From assembly GCA_001661245.1 (NCBI GenBank), contig KV454011.1:186001-250000 (forward strand): a DNA stretch of 64,000 bases, read 5' to 3'. Numbering within the stretch: the stretch's first letter is position 1; the number at the start of each line of letters is the position of its first letter. The DNA comes from Pachysolen tannophilus NRRL Y-2460. Taxonomy: Eukaryota; Ascomycota; Pichiomycetes; Alaninales; Pachysolenaceae. This document shows, piece by piece, positions 27,798 through 37,364 of the stretch. The translations under genes were made by a program, and so were the position numbers. Under the pieces are notes generated by a model, which worked only from the letters and a program-made list of their open reading frames with translations, ran no database searches and was not told the origin of the DNA.

Positions 27798-29428
27798 TTA
27801 AACACAATTAATGTCGACGACCTCGCATTCTAAAGTATCTGTATCCATTAAAACTATCTGTCCAGAAACGTCAAATCTAGGAATAGAGATTAACCTGATG
27901 CTATAATTCTTTTCTCCAGTGTTGTCAACTGGAAGATTCATCATTTTTGTTTCAAATTTTGGTTGATTACCTGCAAAGTAAACATGTGGAGTCTCTTCTA
28001 AAGTGAAAGGATCTGAATCATCATAAGGGTAGCACCACAATGTGTCTGGAGCAGTTGGTACAATGTTCTGCCATACCATTGTCGATTCTAATATTGGTAT
28101 TCTCGAATCTTCCTGGCACAATGTTAATAACTCTCCTTGATTTTCGTTGACAATTTTCAGAACTTCTTCTGCACCATTATGTTTCTGATTCTCTTCAACC
28201 AGATTTTGAATCTTTGATAGGGGCACCACATACTTAAAAATATCAGTTATGTTTTCACCAGAAGTACCCAATATCCTCCATCCATCTACTTCTAACCATG
28301 CTGGATTAGTTAATCTGTTTAACTGGTTTGTTTTCAAATATTTTTTATTATTATGGAAAAAAGATTGATGTAATGGAGCCTGTGGATACGCTATTTCCGC
28401 TGGATCTGATTCCCCAGGAAGAATTGATACCGGTAACGACACCAATATTTCTTGTAAAAAGCCATCTAAAATCTGAATTGCTTCTGAACTAAAATTAGAC
28501 TTATTTGCTCCTCTATATTTAGACTTCAAATCTTCTTGTCTATCCTGGTTAATTTCGCTTATCAGAGTTGAATTTCCTGCTATCACCAATCTAGTTATTT
28601 TTTTTGAATCATCTAGTAAAAATTCCCCAATAAGAAAATTTTTCAATAATTCCAACTTGACAATATCCAAATCTGCTGGATTGATACCCAATCCTGAAAC
28701 AAAAGCAATCTTGTTACCATTAGTCCTTTCGGAAAATTTTTCATTGGTAATTTGTCTAGGTAATTGGGGTGCAGCATCTGGATAACAAATATCTACAACT
28801 TCAAATATACCAGATTTTATCTCTGCACCCAATAAACCTACAACGTTTCCTGTAACCAATAATGTCTTACGTAGAAAATCACCTTCCAAAACTGTTCTTC
28901 CACTTTCATCTTCTATCATAAACTGATCTTCATCAGGATCACTGTAACTCTCCGGAGGAGGTGGTGGAGCACCATACATATTTTGAGCAACTTCTTTCAA
29001 CACATTTGGCTTATACTTTAAATCACTGAAAATTGTACCAATTATATAACATGGTCTATTACTCTCTGTATCTAATATCCTCTCTACATATTGAGGGGTT
29101 TGACCATCAACAAAATCATTTCCCCAAACTTCCTCACATTTACGAACTAATCTTTGCCTTAACAAGTTTAACCTATGGAAATACAACGAATTGAACTGTC
29201 TGTTAAATGCCCTTGAAGATTTTGGCAAGGTATATAAATTCTTGTTCTTATAATCTGTTGGTTCAAATGACACATTACGCTTCATACCTGTCGAACTCTT
29301 CTTGTTGTCGGATGACGATTCACTTTAAATATACATACAGTATTAATTAGTAAAAAATGTCACTATAACACTATTCAATACGATTTCAAATATACTCACT
29401 CATACGTAACCAAAAAATCAGAAGTCAT
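27798..29428 (-). CDS. POL31: DNA polymerase delta small subunit, one 5' intron
   Basis: Exon 2 (27798-29322) encodes the conserved part. I add a 29-base exon 1 (29400-29428, MTSDFLVTY) because its joint is in frame, giving 517 residues. The donor is GTGAGT (GTATGA six bases earlier is also in frame), the branch-like site is TACTAAT, and the acceptor is the unusual AAAG. Family segments include NSLYFHRLNLLRQRLVRKCE, GNVVGLLGAEIKSGIFEVVD, LPVSILPGESDPAEIAYPQ and TAPDTLWCYPYDDSDPF, which belong to the inactive phosphodiesterase/OB-fold architecture of B-subunits. Known role: scaffold linking Pol3 and Pol32, shared with polymerase zeta. Without the intron, translation could begin at 29285 (MKRNVSF), so exon 1 is the less certain part. 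An MCB element lies 130 bases upstream. Confidence 0.88.
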
Positions 29429-29788
29429 TGCTTATCTTCAAGCAGACTGTTGCAAACATACAAATCTTTCAACCGATAAATATCAAGTCAAAAATAATAT
29501 GGAAAATAGGAAAATTACCATCTCTTCAATTTTTCACTTGATCTCTTGCTTTTAAAGACGCGTTCTCAGACAGAGAAAAGCAGGTGTGACATGTGACATG
29601 GCATGAAAACCAGAAAGGTGACGTGACACTTCTGTTTCCATTACAAAACTATTGCAAAACTACGACGAGAATCAACGATTCATTAAGATTTATTAATATA
29701 TATTTAAAATTGAACCTATACAAGTAACTCCCTAATAAACCCAAGAACACTAAGCTGCACTAAGCTGCAAAAAAAAAAAAAAATAAAG
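29429..29788. other. intergenic: POL31 promoter and ATG7 3' flank
   Basis: These 360 bases hold an MCB (29558-29563) and a cluster of GTGACA/TGTGAC words at 29584-29630. The ATG7 side has a (CACTAAGCTG)-type short direct repeat near 29748-29767 and a poly-A run. I see no gene. Confidence 0.75.
29558..29563. promoter_or_regulatory. MCB (ACGCGT) element upstream of POL31
   Basis: ACGCGT lies 130 bases before the POL31 ATG. In yeasts this MluI cell-cycle box is bound by MBF and drives G1/S transcription of DNA-replication genes, which fits the downstream gene. The hexamer alone can occur by chance, so the gene context carries most of the weight. Confidence 0.6.
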
Positions 29789-31870
29789 TTATAACCATTC
29801 AGCATCTTCTTCATCAGTGATGCCAAGGTCGAAGTTCATAGCAGCCTCTTCTGCCTTTTTTTGAACTTCGGTCAATCCAGTTAAATTCTCCAAATATTTC
29901 GAATCATTCAATGCCTCTTTAACAAACTCCCATCCTTTTTCTTTATATTCGCTTAATACGGCTAAGGAGCAGGCAGAACAATACTGGTAACTCGGTGCAC
30001 TTAGCTTGATGTTATTGAAATTATGTAAAAAACCTCTAATCTGGTGTGGTAATGATCCCAATATAGTGTCTGAGTCTGTACTCTTATCAGAAGAAGCCGG
30101 TGCATGTTGTCTCAAGGGATGTTGCAATATTGAAACTAAAAGTTCTACTGTCAACGCTGAGGCAATTAAAGCGGCTCCGGGTCTAGTGACAGTACACATT
30201 TGATCTAATGTTCGATCCGTTAAACTATCAGAAGGCGCCACAACGTCATTACAAAAATAACAACCTAATCTATTTTCTTTCTCAGTTTCAGTTTCAGTTT
30301 CCAGTGAAGCATCAAATTCTTTAGAAGAAACACATCCATGTCTCATAACCAAATAACTATCAAATCCCAAGGCTGCATTCATAACAATCTTATCTTTTAC
30401 ATTGGCAACAACCGTAGGTAACCATCTAGTTTCTCGAGAATCCATTAACAAAAAAATCACGTCATGCTCTTCAATCAACTTAATCAATAATTGATAGTCT
30501 CTTTCTTGTTTTGCCTCGTTTGTTATTGGATGTCCAGCCATCGGTACTTCCAAATCATATCCTTTTGAATTGACTGAAGGATATATTTCCTTTATTGCTT
30601 CTGCTGCTCTAATAGCTTTCGAAACACCACCATTAAGACAATCTTTAAATTGAAATAAAGGTTGTCTTACTGGGTTAGAAAAAGAAACTTTACCATTATC
30701 AATAAAAGTTATATTCCTAAAACCCCATCCTAGTAAGGCTCTTGCAACATATGAACCTAAAGTTCCTGCACCCAACAATAAACATTTGGTTTCTTTCAAG
30801 ACACTAAGATTTATCTCTGGGATAACTCTCCATTTCATCAATTTTAAATTTAAATCAACTGCCTGATCAGCTAATTGTACAGGGTTGATTAATGAGCCTA
30901 AATCTGCAAGTTTTGGTCCCAATTTCCCCTGAGAAGTCCTTTCCCAACCTGTTACCTTTGGCATCTCGGATTTTAATATATTTTCTGGTGAAGAAACTAA
31001 ATCCAATATAAAACTTGAACTGGTGACTCGATAAACTAATACTTTAACTTTAGTATAACCATAAATATTTAACATAGTTAAACAATTTTGTAAACCCCAC
31101 GAGACATTTTTACCCACACAGCAAGTATCTACCATACCAATAAATATTTCATTATCATCATTATTTATAATCTGTGATAAAGATTTGATTACAATGTTCT
31201 CATTATCGTTATTAGTTTCATCTATAAGGAAAAATTGTTCATTCTTACCACTTGTAATCCATTCCTTCACAGCGGAATCAAATCTTGTAACTTTATCTTC
31301 TAAATTCTCCAATAACCAATCGGAGTGCAATAGGGGGAAATTGAACCAGTAATAGAATTTATATTTTTTCAAATCAGAAAATGCCAAAATTGTGAAACTA
31401 GTCAATTGGTTTAATTTTTCCAAAATCGATCTATCCACAATTGTTTCATATAATCTAGCACCTTGTTTTTTCAAAAAATCATTTTTATTAATTTTCTTAA
31501 AATCTTCAATTGTGTTAAGATTGAACAAGAAACCTTGAGTAATAAAATTTGAATTCTCGGGTCTATTAAATTAAAATAAATGAATTTAGTTAATAATCAA
31601 ATTCTGCAAAACCAAAAAAAACAAAAAAAGAAGTAATACTTACGATGCTTCGCTAAATTCATCAAAACTGGCAAAACTCAAATCGTTTAACGTTATAATC
31701 GGACCCTGTTCCCTCCCAATAGTTTTAAAATCATATGAACCATAAACAGTCTTAGAAGATGTATCTAACCTGTAGTCATTTAATTTTAAATCTGATAACT
31801 TTTGGAAAAATGAAGAGTCAACAAAAGAATGCGGACTAATAAACTCCAATTTACGTGACATATCTGACAT
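29789..31870 (-). CDS. ATG7: autophagy E1-like activating enzyme, one intron
   Basis: Two exons, 31644-31870 and 29789-31562, join in frame to give 666 residues (S. cerevisiae 630). The donor is GTAAGT and the acceptor TAATAG, with a TTAACTAA branch-like site. The N-terminal domain (FISPHSFVDSSFFQKLSDLK, YGSYDFKTIG) is family-typical. The adenylation domain has the ATP-binding glycine motif (LLLGAGTLGSYVARALLGWG) and NPVRQPLF. The catalytic Cys is about residue 532 in DQMCTVTRPG. Paired CxxC motifs (GCYFC, YCSAC) bind zinc. Known role: activates Atg8 and Atg12 for transfer to Atg3 and Atg10 in autophagosome formation. The start chosen is ATG 31870; a second Met three codons later is possible. 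Confidence 0.95.
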
Positions 31871-31908
31871 ATTCACCGTCTAATAACTATATCCTACTGA
31901 CAAGAATT

Positions 31909-31929
31909 CATATATATATATATATATAA
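31909..31929. repeat. (AT)10 tract upstream of ATG7
   Basis: A short dinucleotide array begins about 39 bases upstream of the ATG7 start. A CACGTG word lies further upstream at 32048-32053. Confidence 0.75.
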
Positions 31930-32124
31930 TTATCTAGATATCAACTTGAAACTTTCTTTTAATCACAACTTATTTAATCATCTTTCTGTGTCGCTTATAT
32001 TTCTTTCTATACATTAAATAGACTAAAATTAAGCATAATCATGTTGGCACGTGACTAATGCCCGTCAATTGGCAGAACCATCTCTTCCACCCACAACTCC
32101 ACCTGCTCCATATCCACCATTTGC

Positions 32125-33726
32125 TCAATCTGCGCTATCTGTAGCATCTGCATTCCTATCGTCCAAGGTCATGTCATCCAACTCATCTAGCAACTCGTCG
32201 ATATCGATGGCTGGTCCATCTTCACCTGCATCATCTCCTTCTTCATCATCTTCATCCATCTCTGCAGCATTTTGAGAATTATATCTTTGTTGCAGAAGAT
32301 CATTTTGGTTGGCTTTATACAAGTTTATTGCCTGTCTCATCTCTGCATCTTCTTCTAATTCTTGTAAGAAGAGTTCGTAATCTCTTTCTGCTCTTTCTGC
32401 ATCTTGTTTTGCAGCACGAGATTCTGTGTTAGCGGCAACTATATCTTTATGTTCTCTTGCCATTCTCTTTAATTTCCATTGTCTATTCTTGGATTTCTTG
32501 TTCTTTCTTTGATAATGTTTCTTCACGAGTACAACATCAGGAGCATTATCAACATCTAAACTATCCCATAAATCAGAATTAAAATTTGAGTTTGCAATAT
32601 AATAACCCATTGCTGAATCTCCTGGGTGTAATATACCACCAAGATGTGATCTTATATAAAAAGTTTGATCATTAGAACCTAAATCTGCTGCTCTAGCAAC
32701 AGTAATATCTGCTAATACATGTTTCCCCTTAGATTCTCCAGTAGGTTCCACATCTAAAACTATAAATTCAACAAGTTGAGTAACATCACATAATGAAGGG
32801 AAAGCATCTCTCCAATATACTCCCGGAGTTAAATCTGCAATTTGTAAAGTTGTAGGATCAATAAATTGTAATGAATTTGAAACTTTTGAACATAATACTA
32901 TTCTTGAAATATTCCCTAATGAATGAGCCAATTTTCTTGGCAATATTACTAAATCATCTCTACAAATAGGAATGATTTCCACAGAAAATGTAAACTTATA
33001 TGAAGATGAACCTGAATGTATATCCATAGAAACCAACTCTTCAGATTTTTTACTTTTAATAGGCACAACAGAATTAAGAAAATCAAGCATTTTAGTAGCA
33101 TGATTCCTCTGAGCATAAAAAAAATCTAATCCATCTTTAGATTCTTGAATAGAAATGGTATCAACGTGTGCATTATGTTTTAAAATTAACTGTTCAAGAT
33201 ATAAAAAAGTTCTCTTATGTGGAACTTTTTGTCTAATTTGAACTGTTGCCCTCCAAGTATTTGTAGTATATGATTTTGCACAATCTGGACATTGCATAGC
33301 AACAACAACGTACTCAACTTCAAAACTTTGCTGAACAATAGTATTTGTCATAGCCTCACCTTGAACTGTTAACTTCACTCTAACTCTACGAGAATGAGGT
33401 TCTGTCCAAATAAATGAAGCATCCACCAATCTAACTTTTGTTAATCCTTTTAACCTTCTAAGACATAATGCTAATAATTCTCTGGATTCTAATTCTGCTC
33501 TGATCCATTGTCCCGGTGGCTGCAAAAACCTTTCACAGTTACGACAAAAGGAAAGATTTGCTTCTCTTGGAATACCCTCTGTAATATCAACGGTTAATTT
33601 AATACAATCATAACACATTACTAAACCTGTTGAACCATCCATAGGAATACCACAGTTACAACATAATACTGTCGCAACTGCTTGACCCTCATGGCTATGC
33701 GGTTGGAGCTGAGTATAGTTAGACAT
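32125..33726 (-). CDS. NMD3: 60S ribosomal subunit nuclear-export adaptor
   Basis: This 533-residue protein has an N-terminal zinc-binding region with repeated CxxC pairs (CCNCGIPMDGS, MCYDC, FCRNCERF, CPDCAK). The NMD3 core includes PPGQWIRAELESRELLALCL and RLVDASFIWTEPHSRRVRVKL. The C-terminus is acidic with a leucine-rich segment (IDIDELLDELDDMTL) resembling the nuclear export signal recognised by Crm1. Known role: loads Crm1 onto pre-60S particles and is released in the cytoplasm by Lsg1. The length matches S. cerevisiae Nmd3 (518). RRPE and PAC-like elements lie upstream. Confidence 0.96.
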   Translation of the reverse strand: MSNYTQLQPHSHEGQAVATVLCCNCGIPMDGSTGLVMCYDCIKLTVDITEGIPREANLSFCRNCERFLQPPGQWIRAELESRELLALCLRRLKGLTKVRLVDASFIWTEPHSRRVRVKLTVQGEAMTNTIVQQSFEVEYVVVAMQCPDCAKSYTTNTWRATVQIRQKVPHKRTFLYLEQLILKHNAHVDTISIQESKDGLDFFYAQRNHATKMLDFLNSVVPIKSKKSEELVSMDIHSGSSSYKFTFSVEIIPICRDDLVILPRKLAHSLGNISRIVLCSKVSNSLQFIDPTTLQIADLTPGVYWRDAFPSLCDVTQLVEFIVLDVEPTGESKGKHVLADITVARAADLGSNDQTFYIRSHLGGILHPGDSAMGYYIANSNFNSDLWDSLDVDNAPDVVLVKKHYQRKNKKSKNRQWKLKRMAREHKDIVAANTESRAAKQDAERAERDYELFLQELEEDAEMRQAINLYKANQNDLLQQRYNSQNAAEMDEDDEEGDDAGEDGPAIDIDELLDELDDMTLDDRNADATDSAD

Positions 33727-33810
33727 CTTATCAATCCTATCTCACTATAACTACCACTTTTGAATAATTTGATATTTTCATATATTTTTTTTGTAAAAAA
33801 GATATATTTT

Positions 33811-33851
33811 GATGAGCCTCACCTTTCTCTCTGCAAGTGAAAAATTTTTTT
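33811..33851 (-). promoter_or_regulatory. PAC-like and RRPE elements upstream of NMD3
   Basis: GATGAG (33811-33816) is the core of the PAC motif GCGATGAG, though the preceding GC is TT here. TGAAAAATTTT at 33838 onwards is an exact RRPE. Their combination within about 125 bases of the start is the known signature of ribosome-biogenesis promoters (Dot6/Tod6 and Stb3 sites in S. cerevisiae). It fits NMD3's role. Confidence 0.6.
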
Positions 33852-34003
33852 CTTTATTTTTTTTTTTTTTTTTATTCTATTTAATTATTTTCACCTTTTG
33901 ACTTATAATAAATTTTATAGTTGAATCTATAGTGAAAAGAGGCAGCTATATATTCAAAAGAATAAATTTCAAAGGATAAATAGAAAAATCATAATAGGAC
34001 GAT

Positions 34004-34453
34004 ATGAGTATAGATGGTAGTAGTGATGAACGAGAGGGTCTCTTGTCGAGATTTAAGAATCTTGAAGGAAATGTTGTTGTTGAGAATAGGACATCTGAGC
34101 CTAGAGATGTTCTCGCGATTGAACGAACTACTTTAAGTTGGATACGATTATCAAGTACATTGCTATTCGGTACAGTGGCCATCATTTTAAATTATAGATT
34201 TGAAAATTCAGATGGGGATGGGAAAGGTTTTACCAGAAGTAAAGGGTATATAATATCAGTTGGTTCGATTTTTTCAGCATTATCGATTTGTGCATTATTA
34301 TTGGGAGGATATAATTATTTTGAAACAGTGAATCATTGCATCTCACAAAGAATTAATACTGTGAAATCAATGCCAACTTTTATATTTGTGCTGATTCTAG
34401 TTACCAGTTTATTAGCAGTCAGTATAAGTCTAATCGTAGATAGTGACTTTTGA
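34004..34453 (+). CDS. small DUF202-family membrane protein
   Basis: The protein has 149 residues with three predicted membrane segments: about 47-66 (IRLSSTLLFGTVAIIL), 84-107 (IISVGSIFSALSICALLLGG) and 126-145 (FIFVLILVTSLLAVSISLIV). The motif VLAIERTTLSWIRLSST before the first segment is the hallmark of DUF202 (LANERTFLAWIRTSLA-type), a domain also found in the VTC polyphosphate-polymerase membrane subunits. The N-terminus is acidic and cytosolic-like. The function is unknown; vacuolar or plasma-membrane location would be a guess. Confidence 0.75.
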   Translation: MSIDGSSDEREGLLSRFKNLEGNVVVENRTSEPRDVLAIERTTLSWIRLSSTLLFGTVAIILNYRFENSDGDGKGFTRSKGYIISVGSIFSALSICALLLGGYNYFETVNHCISQRINTVKSMPTFIFVLILVTSLLAVSISLIVDSDF

Positions 34454-35362
34454 TATTATATATCATCAACCATGCATCATACTTTTTAAAACTCAGGCAG
34501 TGAACTGCAAAAAGATTTCATTTACTTACATATTATTTTCAATTCTACTCTTTACTCTACGCGCTCGACGCGTGAACGATTTAATCCATATTTGATATAT
34601 TTAGTACCCATATATCCCTCTCTATAAATAATTAATACCGATTCTTTTTAAAATTTTTGCCTTGCATTATCGTTAGCCTTTAATTCTGTGCATACATATA
34701 TATCTTGATCAGTTTTCGCCTCAAAAAAGCTGGAAACCACACACAAAAATATTCATATTTATATATATATATATATCTTCTTCATTCCCCTGTTATATCT
34801 TCTCTTAAGTGAACTATCGCTATCAGTGAATAGGTACTGAATTTTCAACCCCATTAATTCAATACGAAATTATACCCTCTCTTCTTTCTATAGGCTAGAC
34901 TAGACTAGACTCCTAACCGTTTTAAGACGAAAGGACAAAAACAATTCACGTGATTTGTCGGGTTTTTTAGAAAAAAACTTGGCGGAATTTTTGGCGGAAT
35001 TACTCTGTATAACTTTAGCGTGTCAATAACGGAGGCATCGCCAGTTCAATTTTTGGTTGAGAAATTATTTTTTTTTTTTTTTTTCTTTTTTATGTTTCTC
35101 TATAAAATTTTATTATTAGTATTATTAGTTACTAATTATTGTTCAGAAAGTGATTTAAATATTTAAAAATTGGTCAGAGGTAGTTATAATTTGGTTTATT
35201 GTTTGGCGGTTATTTTTGTCGATTTGGAGCAGTAATTATTTATAGAGATTTTTCAATTTTTGGTTTGTATTTTGTGTGATTATTGGGAACTTGTTTGTGT
35301 GTGTGTTTTTTTTTTTTTATTTTTATTTTTATTATTATTATTATCAGCTCTATTATTAAAAA
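34454..35362. other. BRF1 upstream region, 0.9 kb
   Basis: No gene is visible. The region contains an ACGCGT (34568-34573), a (CTAGA)3 micro-repeat at 34895-34909, a palindromic TCACGTGA E-box (34946-34953), two exact TTGGCGGAATT copies (34979-34989 and 34991-35001) and a third TTGGCGG (35203-35209). Poly-T and ATT-repeat DNA follow, immediately before the BRF1 start. Confidence 0.75.
34946..35001. promoter_or_regulatory. E-box and duplicated TTGGCGGAATT upstream of BRF1
   Basis: TCACGTGA is a Cbf1/Pho4-type E-box. It is followed within 30 bases by two tandem TTGGCGGAATT copies whose starts are 12 bases apart, close to one helical turn. The repetition suggests a regulatory array for BRF1, about 360-420 bases upstream of its start. 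The TTGGCGG-binding factor is unknown. Confidence 0.45.
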
Positions 35363-36970
35363 ATGAGTTTTAGAATAAGAGAGCAAAGGTGCAAACATTG
35401 TAAAGGAACACATTTTTCAAAAGATTTGTCTACGCCAGCGGCAGATTTGGTTTGTACGACATGTGGTCAAGTTCAAGAAGAAAATCCAATAGTTTCTGAA
35501 GTTACATTTGGAGAAACATCAAATGGTGCTGCTATGGTTCAAGGTTCTTTTGTTGGTGCAGATCAGAAAAGAGCTGGTGGTAGCGGTGGGGTTGGAAGAA
35601 CTACTTTGGATTCAAGAGAGCAGACTTTAGCCAAGGCAAAGAGAAGAATTAAAAATGTGGCAACGGTATTAAAGATTCCAGATTATATTTCAGATGCTGC
35701 TTTTAGTTGGTTTAGATTGGCTTTAACAAATAATTTTGTTCAAGGTAGAAAATCTCAAAATGTTGTTGCAGCATGTTTATACGTTGCTTGTCGTAAAGAA
35801 AAAACACATCATATGCTTATAGATTTTAGTTCACGTTTACAAATTTCTGTATTTTCAGTTGGTGCAACTTTTCTTAAAATGGTTAAAGTTTTAAATATTA
35901 CAGCTCTTCCATTAGCTGATCCTTCATTATTTATTCAACATTTTGCAGATAAATTAAATTTTGGTAAACAAAAAGTTAAAGTTATTAAAGATGCTGTTAA
36001 ATTAGCCCATAGAATGACTGAAGATTGGATTCATGAAGGTCGTAGACCTGCTGGTGTTGCAGGTGCATGTCTCTTATTAGCAGCAAGAATGAATAATTTC
36101 CGTAGAACTCATGCTGAATTAGTTGCTGTTGCACATGTTGCTGAAGATACTTTACAGAAAAGATTAAATGAATTTAAACAAACTCATGGTGCAAAGATGA
36201 CTGTGAAAGAATTTAGAGAAGCTGAAAATATTGAGGCATGTGATCCTCCATCTTTTACTAAAAATAGGAATAAAGATTTATTAAAACAAAGACAATTAGA
36301 AAAATCTGAACGTTTGGCAATGAATGATAATATGATTCAAATGTTATTAAAAGATGGAAGTATTTCAACAGATGAAATTAATGATCAATTAAAAAGAATT
36401 GAAGCAAGACAAAAACAAGTAAATCAAGAATTGAAAAAAGTTTTAGATGTTCCTATAAATAAACTTGTGAAATTTAAAATGCCAGACATAAAAACTGAAG
36501 ATTTATTAGCAAAAATCTCTTCGGAAGAAGTTAATTTGGAAGATGTAGATGATAATGAAATTGATGGATTCTTATTAACAGCAGAAGAATCAGATTTGAA
36601 AACTCGTATATGGCATGGTTTAAACCATGATTTCTTAAAAGAACAACAAAGAAAAAAATTGAAAGCAGAAGCTGATGCCATTGCCGGTCATGGTACTAAT
36701 AAGAGGAAAAAGATAAAATTAGAAGAAAATAAAGAAGGAAGTGATGGAATTAACAATATTCAATTAGATGGAGATGAAGTTTTTGGAAATGTCAAAGGTG
36801 CTAAATTTGAAGCATCAATAGATGAAAACAATAATAACAATAACAGCTCATACTCTTCATCAACACCAACAACGAAAGAAGTCGGAGCTGCTGCTGCTGC
36901 AAGAAACTTTCTTTCAAAGAGAGCTTTCAGTAAAAAATTAAATTATGATGCCGTCCTGAATTTATTCTAG
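35363..36970 (+). CDS. BRF1: TFIIIB subunit Brf1 (TFIIB-related factor)
   Basis: This 535-residue protein begins with a zinc ribbon (CKHCKGTHFSKDLS, VCTTCGQVQEENPIV), followed by two cyclin-fold repeats at about residues 80-280. GRKSQNVVAACLYVACRKEKT and GRRPAGVAGACLLLAARMNN are the repeat signatures. The C-terminal half contains the Brf1-specific homology block near residues 400-440 (DNEIDGFLLTAEESDLKTRIW), which binds TBP and Bdp1. Known role: recruits RNA polymerase III to tRNA and 5S genes. The S. cerevisiae protein is 596 residues; the shorter length here reflects the low-complexity tail. Confidence 0.96.
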   Translation: MSFRIREQRCKHCKGTHFSKDLSTPAADLVCTTCGQVQEENPIVSEVTFGETSNGAAMVQGSFVGADQKRAGGSGGVGRTTLDSREQTLAKAKRRIKNVATVLKIPDYISDAAFSWFRLALTNNFVQGRKSQNVVAACLYVACRKEKTHHMLIDFSSRLQISVFSVGATFLKMVKVLNITALPLADPSLFIQHFADKLNFGKQKVKVIKDAVKLAHRMTEDWIHEGRRPAGVAGACLLLAARMNNFRRTHAELVAVAHVAEDTLQKRLNEFKQTHGAKMTVKEFREAENIEACDPPSFTKNRNKDLLKQRQLEKSERLAMNDNMIQMLLKDGSISTDEINDQLKRIEARQKQVNQELKKVLDVPINKLVKFKMPDIKTEDLLAKISSEEVNLEDVDDNEIDGFLLTAEESDLKTRIWHGLNHDFLKEQQRKKLKAEADAIAGHGTNKRKKIKLEENKEGSDGINNIQLDGDEVFGNVKGAKFEASIDENNNNNNSSYSSSTPTTKEVGAAAAARNFLSKRAFSKKLNYDAVLNLF

Positions 36971-37364
36971 GTATAGGTAATGGGGTTTTTTTTTCTTTCT
37001 TTTCTATTTTTTAACGTATACATTTTATAAACTAATTTAACTAATGAAATCATAGAATACTACAATATTTCTTCTACTAGATTATAACTATACCTTGTCT
37101 TCTTCTTGTATTGAAGTTGGTGCTCTCTTTTAAAAGTAGTGAATTTTTTTATTTTTCAGTTTTCACATTCAAAAGTGGACAAAAAAATTACAGGCCAAAA
37201 GTTGAAAATCAAGTGAAAAGAAAAGGCCTTAACAGTAAAAGAATTGATAACAACTTGTTCAAGTTTTTAATTTATTTTTTTTTTCTGCTTTTCTTCATTT
37301 TTTTAATTTTTAGTTTTAATTCTATAGAGTTCTTGAATGGCTGAAAGGCTTGATAAGTTGAATT
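36971..37364. other. intergenic: BRF1 3' flank and SRP101 promoter
   Basis: These 394 bases of AT-rich DNA contain no convincing gene. The 77-codon frame at 37111 is low-complexity Phe/Leu/Ile translation of T-rich DNA. Confidence 0.75.

Noticed and set aside
32051-32275. Pro/Ser-rich plus-strand ORF over the NMD3 end
   Set aside because: It is antisense to the acidic Asp/Glu C-terminus of NMD3, which gives Ser/Pro codons on the other strand.
37111-37344. 77-codon ORF upstream of SRP101
   Set aside because: It is Phe-rich translation of T tracts and has no family match; it overlaps the probable SRP101 5' UTR.
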